Source: Alistipes finegoldii DSM 17242 (GTDB lineage Bacteria > Bacteroidota > Bacteroidia > Bacteroidales > Rikenellaceae). From it: a stretch of DNA of 64,000 nt. Location: positions 3,365,501-3,429,500 of the forward strand of contig NC_018011.1 in the NCBI RefSeq assembly GCF_000265365.1, written 5' to 3'. A program made the translations under genes and the position numbers. Shown here in pieces: positions 6,818 to 13,838 of the stretch (position 1 is the first letter of the stretch; each line of letters starts with the position of its first letter). Below the pieces are notes generated by a model. The model was not told the DNA's origin, did not search any database, and worked only from the letters and a program-made list of their open reading frames with translations.

Positions 6818-9791
6818 ACTGTTGTATATTCTCCTGCTGCTCGGTCTGTGCGGGCAGGAGGTCTCGGCCGCCGGAATCGACGGCCCTGCGCGCCGCGAAA
6901 TCGGACGCACGCTGACGCGCATCGTCGCCCGCGAAGTGTCGGGCGGCTATGTCCGCATCGAGGGGGTGGACGCCTCGCGCAAGCGGGTGCGAATCTACAC
7001 CTCGGTCGGCCTTTCGTACTATCCGTTCCGCGAAGAGAACCTGCGCGCCATGCGCGACTCGGTGCGTCTGCTCATGCCGCCGGAGTTCCGCAAGGCGGAC
7101 ATCGAACTTTATTCCGACAAGCGGGAGGTCGGCGAGCTGATTCCGATGGCCTGCCGAACCGGGGCGGAATACCGGAAACTTTTGCGCAAGAAGAAGATCG
7201 TGCCCTTTACCAACCGCTCCGAGCGGCCGCTGGTGACCCGTTCTTCGGCGCCCGTGGTGCCGTCGCAGGGACTCGCCGGGCGGCATATCGCCTTGTGGCA
7301 GAGTCACGGCCGCTATTTCGACCAGCCCCAGAACCGCTGGAAATGGCAGCGTTCGCAGTTGTGGCAGACCTGCGAGGACCTCTATACCCAGAGCTACGTG
7401 CTGCCGTATCTGGTTCCGATGCTCGAAAATGCCGGGGCCTGCGTGATGCTGCCCCGCGAACGCGACGTGCAGAAGTACGAGATACTGGCGGACAACGATG
7501 CCGCCGGGCAGTACCGCGAGGAGGAGGGGCCTGAGAAATGGCAGCCGGGCGGCATGGGCTTCGCGCATGTGCAGCAGGTCTACACGACGGGACAGAATCC
7601 CTTCCGGGACGGCACGACGCGCCGCGTGAGATCGGTGACCGGCGGGGCGGAGAGCCGCGCCGTGTGGACGGCCGACATTCCCGAACGGGGCGAATACGCC
7701 GTTTACGTGAGCTACGATTCGACTCCGCAAAACGCTGACGACGCGCAGTATACGGTGCATCACCTCGGAGGGGACAGCAGCTTCGCCGTAAATCAGACCA
7801 TGGGCGGCGGAACGTGGATCTACCTCGGCCGCTTTCTGCTCGACGCCGGTTCGCAGGAGGTCGTGACGCTTACCAACCGCTCGCGTCAGGCGGGCCGCAT
7901 CGTCTCGGCCGACGCCGTGAAGATCGGCGGCGGTTACGGCAACATAGCCCGCACGGTGTGCGATTCGCTGCGCCGGCCCGGCATGGTGTGCCATTTGGAG
8001 ACGAGCGGTTATCCCCGTTTCTGCGAGGGCGCCCGCTACTGGCTCCAGTGGGCCGGATTCGACGAAAAGGTCTACTCCCCGAAGGAGAACCGGGACGATT
8101 ACAAGGACGACTACATGTCGCGCGCCCATTGGGTCAATGCCCTGACGGGCGGTTCGGAGCGGATGCCCGACAGCGCCGGGCTGCGCATTCCGGTCGATAT
8201 GGCGCTGGCGTTCCACTCCGATGTGGGCGTGCGGCTCAATGACGACATCATCGGCACGCTGGGCATCTTCTATACGCGCGAGAACAAGGGCAAGTTCGAA
8301 GGGGGCGCCGACCGCTACCGTTCGCGCGACCTCACGGATATCGTCATGACCCAGATCGTCGAAGATATCCGCAGCACGTACGAACCGGCATGGAGCCGCC
8401 GCGGGCTTTGGAACCGCGCCTATTACGAAGCGCGCGTGCCGGGGGTGCCGACCATGCTGCTCGAACTGCTGTCACACCAGAATTTCGCCGACATGCGCTA
8501 CGGCAGCGATCCGCGTTTCAAGTTCCTCGTGAGCCGTGCCGTCTATAAGGGTATCCTGCGCTATATCAGCTCGCAATACGGATTACCTTACGTAGTGCAG
8601 CCGCTGCCCGTGGAGTCGCTCGCCGTGCAGTTCGCCGAAGGTGGCAAGGCGGCGGTCACTTGGTCGCCCGTGATGGATTCGCTCGAAACGACCGCGGCTC
8701 CGACGGGGTATGTGGTCTATACGCGCATCGACGACGGCGGCTTCGACAACGGCCGTTACGTCGATAAACCCTGCCTGCTGACCGCGCAGGAGCCGGGGCG
8801 CATCTACAGCTACAAGGTGACGGCCGTGAATGAGGGCGGCGAGAGTTTTCCGTGCGAGACCGTCGCCGCATGCCGCATGCCCGACGAGAAGGGGACGGTG
8901 CTGATCGTCAACGGCTTCGACCGCGTCAGCGCGCCGCTGAGCGTGCGCGCCGATTCGCTGGCGGGGTTCTATACCGACATCGACGGCGGCGTGCCCGACC
9001 GGCAGGATATTTCTTTCATCGGCGCGCAGCACGTATTCGACATGCAGATGGCCAAATGCGAGGTAGACAGCATCGCTTTGGGTGCCTGCGCCTGCGATTA
9101 CGAAACGGAGGTGATCGGCGGCAACACGTTCGACTATCCCGCCCTGCACGGACGTTCGGTCGCAGGGGCCGGATATTCGTTCTGCTCGGCGTCGGTGCGC
9201 GCCGTCGAGCGCGGCGAGGTGTCGCCCGACGGTTATTCCGCCGTCGATCTCATTCTGGGCGAACAGCGTTCGACGACCATCGGACGCGGGGTGACGGGCT
9301 ATGCCTTCAAAACCTTCTCCCCGGAGTTGCAGGCCGTTCTGCGCCGGTATATGGCCGGCGGCGGTGCGCTCTTCGTGTCGGGAAGCTATGTGGCGACCGA
9401 CCTCTGGACGGGCGGCGAGGCCTCGGACGACGACCGCAGGTTCGCCGAGGAGGTGCTGCACTACACCTACGACGGCGGCCGGGCGGCGCAGCGCGGACGG
9501 GTGCGGGTTGTGACTTCGCATCCCGGATTTTCGCGCGACGAGTACCGTTATGTCAATGAATACCGTCCGGACCGCTACCGGGTCGAGTCGCCCGACGCCC
9601 TGCGGCCCGCCGGGGCGGGGGCCTTCTCGGTGATGCGTTACGTCGAAAACGGCCGCACGGCGGGCGTGGCCAGCGAAGCGGGCGGAACGTTCGTCATGGG
9701 ATTTCCGTTCGAGTCCATCGAGAGCGACGTGCAGCGCGACCGGCTGATGCGCGACGTGCTGGACTTCCTGCTGAAGCAAAAGGATAGATGA
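6807..9791 (+). CDS. Exported N-acetylmuramoyl-L-alanine amidase-like protein with inserted golvesin domain, Fn3 and C-terminal domain
   Basis: A 994-residue exported protein; the signal peptide spans residues 1-22 (LLYILLLLGL, cleavage after VSA). An amidase-like fold is split in two. The first part holds LWQSHGRYF (H167) and the second holds AFHSD (H470) and LLELLSHQ (E553), equivalent to the zinc ligands and catalytic Glu of Amidase_3. Between them, residues ~275-375 form a golvesin C-terminal-like beta domain (EYAVYVSYDS, ADAVKIGGG). A fibronectin type III-like region follows (~615-690), then an ~280-residue C-terminal domain. Homologues are commonly labelled 'xanthan lyase', which the sequence does not support. 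Peptidoglycan hydrolysis in the periplasm is the likeliest role. The start MKNRLL is chosen because it begins the signal peptide. Confidence 0.82.
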   Translation: MKNRLLYILLLLGLCGQEVSAAGIDGPARREIGRTLTRIVAREVSGGYVRIEGVDASRKRVRIYTSVGLSYYPFREENLRAMRDSVRLLMPPEFRKADIELYSDKREVGELIPMACRTGAEYRKLLRKKKIVPFTNRSERPLVTRSSAPVVPSQGLAGRHIALWQSHGRYFDQPQNRWKWQRSQLWQTCEDLYTQSYVLPYLVPMLENAGACVMLPRERDVQKYEILADNDAAGQYREEEGPEKWQPGGMGFAHVQQVYTTGQNPFRDGTTRRVRSVTGGAESRAVWTADIPERGEYAVYVSYDSTPQNADDAQYTVHHLGGDSSFAVNQTMGGGTWIYLGRFLLDAGSQEVVTLTNRSRQAGRIVSADAVKIGGGYGNIARTVCDSLRRPGMVCHLETSGYPRFCEGARYWLQWAGFDEKVYSPKENRDDYKDDYMSRAHWVNALTGGSERMPDSAGLRIPVDMALAFHSDVGVRLNDDIIGTLGIFYTRENKGKFEGGADRYRSRDLTDIVMTQIVEDIRSTYEPAWSRRGLWNRAYYEARVPGVPTMLLELLSHQNFADMRYGSDPRFKFLVSRAVYKGILRYISSQYGLPYVVQPLPVESLAVQFAEGGKAAVTWSPVMDSLETTAAPTGYVVYTRIDDGGFDNGRYVDKPCLLTAQEPGRIYSYKVTAVNEGGESFPCETVAACRMPDEKGTVLIVNGFDRVSAPLSVRADSLAGFYTDIDGGVPDRQDISFIGAQHVFDMQMAKCEVDSIALGACACDYETEVIGGNTFDYPALHGRSVAGAGYSFCSASVRAVERGEVSPDGYSAVDLILGEQRSTTIGRGVTGYAFKTFSPELQAVLRRYMAGGGALFVSGSYVATDLWTGGEASDDDRRFAEEVLHYTYDGGRAAQRGRVRVVTSHPGFSRDEYRYVNEYRPDRYRVESPDALRPAGAGAFSVMRYVENGRTAGVASEAGGTFVMGFPFESIESDVQRDRLMRDVLDFLLKQKDR

Positions 9792-9821
9792 TTTGTGTAT
9801 TTATTTAAAAATAGTAATTTT

Positions 9822-10271
9822 ATGTCACTCGAACAACAGATTTCGAAAGGGATCATGGAGGCCATGAAGGCCAAGGATACCGTGCGTCTGGGCGCACTGC
9901 GCAATGCCAAGAAATACATCATCGAAGCCAAGACGGCGGGACCGGAAATCACCGAACTGCCCGACGCCGACGTGCTGAAGATCATCTCCAAGCTGGCCAA
10001 GCAGGGGACCGACTCCGCGGCGATCTTCACCGAGCAGAACCGCCCGGACTTGGCCGCCGAAGAGCTGGCGCAGGTGGCCGTATTTCAGGAATTCCTGCCC
10101 AAGCAGCTCACTGCCGAGGAGCTTGCCGCCGAGGTCAAGGCCGTGATCGCCGAGGTCGGCGCGACGTCGATGAAGGAGATGGGCAAGGTGATGGGCGTCG
10201 CTTCGAAGAGGCTCGCAGGCCGTGCCGACGGCAAGGATATTTCGGCCAAGGTCAAGGAGTTGTTGGCGTAG
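9822..10271 (+). CDS. GatB/YqeY domain-containing protein
   Basis: A 149-residue cytoplasmic helical protein. MSLEQQISKGIMEAMKAKD opens the YqeY domain, a helix of the form RLGALRNAKKYIIEAK follows, and the C-terminus has the GatB tail-like KVMGVASKRLAGRADGKDIS. The family resembles the tRNA-interacting tail of the GatB amidotransferase subunit; its exact role is not established. ATG 9822 is preferred over the longer frame from 9795, which adds no conserved sequence. It lies 30 bp after the amidase gene and 8 bp before the protease gene, in the same operon. Confidence 0.9.
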   Translation: MSLEQQISKGIMEAMKAKDTVRLGALRNAKKYIIEAKTAGPEITELPDADVLKIISKLAKQGTDSAAIFTEQNRPDLAAEELAQVAVFQEFLPKQLTAEELAAEVKAVIAEVGATSMKEMGKVMGVASKRLAGRADGKDISAKVKELLA

Positions 10272-10279
10272 GGCGGCGG

Positions 10280-11434
10280 ATGAGACGGTTGCTGCTGGTT
10301 GTTTGCTGGCTTGCCGCGGCGCAGACGGTCTGCGCCCGCAAACCCGCCGTGCGCTTCGACCTGCCTTACACGCTCGAACGGGGCAAGTATGTCGTGACGG
10401 TCGAGACCGCTGCGGGACCGCGCCGCTTTGCCTTCGACACGGGGGCTTCGAAGACCTGCATCAGCGAACGGCTCAGCCGCGAACTGGGACTCGCGGCGTC
10501 TGGCCGTGGGACGTCGGGCGATTTCGAAGGTCATCGTCATGCGATCACCTATGTCCGGGTGCCGTATCTCCGGATGGGCGAGGCAACCTACTCCGACCGG
10601 CAGGTGATCGTGCTGCCCGACAGCTCCTATATCTTCCGCTGTCTGGGCTTCGACGGCATTGCGGGCAGCGATCTGCTGCGCGGCTTCGTCGTGCGGATGC
10701 CCAATGCCGACTCGACGATCACGCTGGCGGGCGACCTGCGCCAGCTCGGCGGGTTCCGCTGCCGGGGCGGTGCGCGGATTCACTTTGCGGGAAACGCTCC
10801 TGTAATCGCCGCCCGTGTGGGCTGCGGCAAGTCCCGGATGAAAACCTACATGAAATTCGATACCGGCTCCGGGGCCTTGTTCGACTGCCGTTACGACGAG
10901 TGCCGGGCGATGATCGAAAAGGGGATTTTGCGGGAGGTGCGCCGCACGGAGGGACACTCCGGCAATCTGGGGTGGACCAACCGGTCGGTCGTCGGTGAAG
11001 CCGTGCGGGGTGTGATTCCCGAATTCGGACTGGCCGGAAATACGCTTGCCGGGATGCCCCTCGAAGTGACCCACGGCGGACACAGCAAGCTCGGATGCGG
11101 AGTTTTCCGCTGGGGAACGGTCGTGATCGACTATCCCGGCCGCCGTTTCTGGCTGCTGCCGCATGCCGAACCGCCCGGACCGCCCGATGTGTCGGTAAGC
11201 GGCGTCACCGTCGCGCTGGACGGAGGACGGCTGGTCGTGGGGCAGGTCTGGGACGAGACGCTTGCGGATAGGGTGGCTCCGGGCGACCGGATCGTATTTC
11301 TCGGAACGGTGGATGTGTCGCGGGTCGATCCCTGCGCCGTAATCCGGGGTGAAATCCGCGGCGACAAACCCCAGATGACGGTCGAACGCAAGGACGGTAC
11401 CCGTGTGACGGTTCCGGTAAAAAGGATGAAATAA
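10280..11434 (+). CDS. Exported retropepsin-like aspartic protease, two DTG lobes plus PDZ-like C-terminus
   Basis: A 384-residue protein with a signal peptide (MRRLLLVVCWLAAAQTVCA). It has two catalytic-type motifs, FAFDTGASKT with D53 and MKFDTGSGALF with D194, each in a beta-rich half. One chain thus carries two retropepsin-type lobes. The last ~95 residues (VSVSGVTVALDGGRLVVGQV, then APGDRIVFLG) look like a degenerate PDZ domain. Clan AA proteases with this layout are common in Bacteroidetes and are thought to act in the periplasm; no substrate is known. It abuts the next gene with no gap. Confidence 0.83.
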   Translation: MRRLLLVVCWLAAAQTVCARKPAVRFDLPYTLERGKYVVTVETAAGPRRFAFDTGASKTCISERLSRELGLAASGRGTSGDFEGHRHAITYVRVPYLRMGEATYSDRQVIVLPDSSYIFRCLGFDGIAGSDLLRGFVVRMPNADSTITLAGDLRQLGGFRCRGGARIHFAGNAPVIAARVGCGKSRMKTYMKFDTGSGALFDCRYDECRAMIEKGILREVRRTEGHSGNLGWTNRSVVGEAVRGVIPEFGLAGNTLAGMPLEVTHGGHSKLGCGVFRWGTVVIDYPGRRFWLLPHAEPPGPPDVSVSGVTVALDGGRLVVGQVWDETLADRVAPGDRIVFLGTVDVSRVDPCAVIRGEIRGDKPQMTVERKDGTRVTVPVKRMK

Positions 11435-12349
11435 ATGCACGTATTGGAATATCTGCACCGCAATGTCAAGACGGTCGCCATGCCCTCGGCCATGGTGGCG
11501 GGCGCCTTGCTGTGCCGTCCGGTGACGGCGCTCGAAGCGTGGACGCACCAGATGATTACGCCCTCGCTGATCTTTCTGATGCTCTTCGTCACCTTTTGCC
11601 GGGTGAAACCCCGCCAGATGAAGCCGTCGATGCTGCACGTGTGGCTGTTGCTGTTTCAGGTCGTGGTGAGCGCGGCGCTTTATTTCACGTTGCTGCCGCT
11701 CGATGCGATCGTGGCGCAGGGTGCGATGATCTGCGTGCTGGCACCCGTGGCGATGGCCGCGGTGGTGATTGCGGGCATGCTGGGGGCCAACGTTCCGACG
11801 ATGGCGACCTACAGCCTGCTGTGCAATATGGCGATCGCGTTGATCGCGCCCGTCGTGCTTTCGCTGGCCGGAACCGGGGCCTGCTCTTTCACGCAGATAC
11901 TGGCCCGCATCGCGCCGCTGCTGATCATGCCTTTCGCAGCGGCGCAGTTCTGCCGTTTTCTGCTGCCGAAGACCGCGAAATGGATCGGCGACCACAGCCA
12001 GATTTCATTCTATATGTGGCTGGCGTCGCTGGTCGTGATTATCGGACGCACGACGGCATTCATCATCGACCTGCACGATGCGTCGCTCTCGGTCGAGCTG
12101 TGGCTGGCGTTCGCCGCACTGGCGATCTGTCTGGTGCAGTTCAAGGTGGGCCGCATGCTCGGCCGCCGTTACGGGGACGCGCCGGCGGGCGGGCAGTCGC
12201 TCGGCCAGAAGAACACGGTGCTGGCCGTATGGATGGCGCAGTCGTTCCTCGACCCCATCTCCTCGATCGCCCCGACGGCTTATATCGTGTGGCAGAACTT
12301 CGTCAATTCCTATCAGATTTATCGCCACGATCAGCGGAAGTCGGATTGA
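11435..12349 (+). CDS. Bile acid:sodium symporter (BASS)-family transporter
   Basis: A 304-residue membrane protein with about nine hydrophobic helices. The ICVLAPVAMAAVVIAGMLGANV segment (about residues 98-119) is the conserved BASS core, followed by crossing helices around TYSLLCNMAIALIAPVVLSLAG. A C-terminal helix contains the NTVLAVWMAQSFLDP motif. BASS proteins move organic anions with sodium; the substrate here is unknown. The gene starts immediately after the protease stop and is the last of the rightward run. A strong hairpin at 12401-12429 follows. Confidence 0.82.
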   Translation: MHVLEYLHRNVKTVAMPSAMVAGALLCRPVTALEAWTHQMITPSLIFLMLFVTFCRVKPRQMKPSMLHVWLLLFQVVVSAALYFTLLPLDAIVAQGAMICVLAPVAMAAVVIAGMLGANVPTMATYSLLCNMAIALIAPVVLSLAGTGACSFTQILARIAPLLIMPFAAAQFCRFLLPKTAKWIGDHSQISFYMWLASLVVIIGRTTAFIIDLHDASLSVELWLAFAALAICLVQFKVGRMLGRRYGDAPAGGQSLGQKNTVLAVWMAQSFLDPISSIAPTAYIVWQNFVNSYQIYRHDQRKSD

Positions 12350-12400
12350 GCGCCTTCGGCGTCGGGCTTTTCTTCCGCCTGCAATCGTCACGAAAAATAG

Positions 12401-12429
12401 GACAGCCGCGATTTCGGGTCGCGGCTGTC
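12401..12429. terminator. Bidirectional intrinsic terminator
   Basis: A perfect 11-bp stem, GACAGCCGCGA (12401-12411) with TCGCGGCTGTC (12419-12429) around a 7-nt loop, lies between convergent genes. In the minus direction it is followed by CCTATTTTT, a fair U-tract; in the plus direction by TTGTGTG. Confidence 0.75.
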
Positions 12430-12462
12430 TTGTGTGTATGCGAGGCTGTTACCGGACGAGGG

Positions 12463-12828
12463 TTATTTCCGGAAGATGAAATAGACGGCCAGAATCAGGC
12501 AGAGGAATCCGGCGAGGTGGTTCCAGCGCAGGGTGTCGGATTTCATGAAGACCAATGCAAAGAGCGTGAATACGGAAAGCGATACGACCTCCTGTATCAC
12601 TTTAAGTTCCCAGATGGAGAACGGGCCGCCGAACTGCGCGGAGCCGATGCGGTTGGCGGGGACCTGAAAGCAGTATTCGAACAGGGCGATGCCCCAGCTC
12701 AGCAGGACGATCGCCAGCATGCCGAAGCGTTCGAGTTTCGATTTGAATGCGATATGCCCGTACCATGCGAGCGTCATGAAGGCGTTCGATATGACGAGCA
12801 GAACGACGGTGGAGATTCCTTTGAACAT
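12463..12828 (-). CDS. DMT-type small membrane protein (DUF486 family)
   Basis: A 121-residue protein with four hydrophobic helices (residues ~5-24, 34-52, 72-96, 100-118). It includes the family's SNAFMTLAWYGH near the N-terminus, FEYCFQVPANRIG in the middle and the LKVIQEVVSL segment. DUF486 proteins are related to small drug/metabolite exporters, but no member's substrate is firmly known. The gene is monocistronic, with its own -7 element and a shared terminator downstream. Confidence 0.88.
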   Translation of the reverse strand: MFKGISTVVLLVISNAFMTLAWYGHIAFKSKLERFGMLAIVLLSWGIALFEYCFQVPANRIGSAQFGGPFSIWELKVIQEVVSLSVFTLFALVFMKSDTLRWNHLAGFLCLILAVYFIFRK

Positions 12829-12853
12829 ATATGCGTCCGGGTTAAAAATCCCG

Positions 12854-12861
12854 CAAATGTA
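12854..12861 (-). promoter_or_regulatory. Putative -7 element TACATTTG for the DUF486 gene
   Basis: The minus strand reads TACATTTG 25 bp before the ATG at 12828. No clear -33 TTTG is found at 19-21 nt. Confidence 0.45.
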
Positions 12862-13061
12862 TCAAAAATTTCCGTACGATATCCGCTTCGGGGAAATATT
12901 TGCGTCGGCCGGCCGAATCCCGAATCCGGGAGGAGCAGAGGGAAGGTAATGCTGAGGAGGTTGCAAAGGGGGCGCGAGGGGCAGGAGGCGGGGCGTTTTC
13001 TTGGGTCGGGCTTCTGAGAGGGGGCAGCCGATCCGCATGATCCGCCGAAGGGGCGCCGGAC

Positions 13062-13088
13062 AAAAATCCCGACCCTATTGAGGTCGGG
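13062..13088 (-). terminator. Intrinsic terminator of the HAD phosphatase gene
   Basis: On the minus strand CCCGACC (13088-13082) pairs with GGTCGGG (13074-13068), followed by ATTTTT (13067-13062). It lies 31 bp past the phosphatase stop. The remainder of the 12862-13061 interval is GC-rich and holds nothing recognised. Confidence 0.75.
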
Positions 13089-13119
13089 AATTGCGGCGGC
13101 CTTTTGCGGGGCCGTGCGC

Positions 13120-13779
13120 TTATTTCAGCAATGTTTCGAGGTTGGTGATGTCGCGGAAGTCGCCGATGATGACGTCGGCGTCGGTTTCGGCGGCCAGCAT
13201 TTGGCGGGAGTGCGTGGACGCCAGCGCGACGATGCGGCCCGCGCCGGCCCGCCGTGCCGACTCGATGCCCGCCTTGGCGTCTTCGAAGACGACGCATTCG
13301 GCCGGTGCGAGTCCGAGTGCGGCCGCCGCCGTCAGGTAGATTTCCGGATCGGGTTTGCAGCGCGTCACCATGTCGCCGTTGATTTTGGCGTCGAAAAAGG
13401 ATTCGATGTCGCACTTCTCAAGCACGAAATCGACATTGGCCCTGCACCCCGACGAACCTACGGCGCAGCGTATGCCCGCATCGCGGAGCTTGCCCAGCAG
13501 GGCGACCAGTCCCGGCATGGGTTCGATTTCGGGAGCGTAGATTTCGCGGTAGATGGCCTCCTTCTCGTCGCCAAGCGCCGCAGTTCCCTTCTCGCGGATC
13601 ACCTCTTCGGGCATGATGAGCCGCATGATGTCGTCGTTGCCCCTGCCGAAAGCTCCTCCCAGTTTCTCCTTCCAGCCGCGCACGCCGTAGCGGTCGCAGA
13701 AGATTTCGAACGCCCGGATGTGGACCGGCGAATTGGCCACGAGCGTACCGTCCATGTCGAATATGGCGCCTTTTATCAT
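13120..13779 (-). CDS. HAD-superfamily hydrolase, beta-phosphoglucomutase-like
   Basis: A 219-residue cytoplasmic enzyme of HAD subfamily IA. Motif I is FDMDGTL with nucleophile D8 and D10, motif II is VGSSG near residue 107, the motif III lysine lies in RCKPDPEIY and motif IV is VVFEDAKAG. The cap domain is alpha-helical. These features fit beta-phosphoglucomutases and sugar-phosphate phosphatases; the substrate is not known. ATG 13779 is chosen over 13803 because MIKGAIFDMDG is the usual N-terminus. A -7 element TACCTTTG (13808-13801) lies 21 bp upstream. Confidence 0.88.
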   Translation of the reverse strand: MIKGAIFDMDGTLVANSPVHIRAFEIFCDRYGVRGWKEKLGGAFGRGNDDIMRLIMPEEVIREKGTAALGDEKEAIYREIYAPEIEPMPGLVALLGKLRDAGIRCAVGSSGCRANVDFVLEKCDIESFFDAKINGDMVTRCKPDPEIYLTAAAALGLAPAECVVFEDAKAGIESARRAGAGRIVALASTHSRQMLAAETDADVIIGDFRDITNLETLLK

Positions 13780-13800
13780 ATGATTCCGTATTTTAAGCCC

Positions 13801-13808
13801 CAAAGGTA
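13801..13808 (-). promoter_or_regulatory. Putative -7 element TACCTTTG for the HAD gene
   Basis: The minus strand reads TACCTTTG at 13808-13801, 21 bp upstream of ATG 13779. No good -33 box is seen at the usual spacing. Confidence 0.45.
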
Positions 13809-13838
13809 GTCAAAATCTTCGACACAAGGAACCCTATG

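Noticed and set aside
6807..9791. Annotation as xanthan lyase
   Set aside because: The visible motifs are those of an N-acetylmuramoyl-L-alanine amidase with a golvesin insert; no polysaccharide lyase fold is seen.
10085..11995. 636-codon minus-strand frame over the protease and BASS genes
   Set aside because: No start, motif or promoter; the plus-strand genes explain the region.
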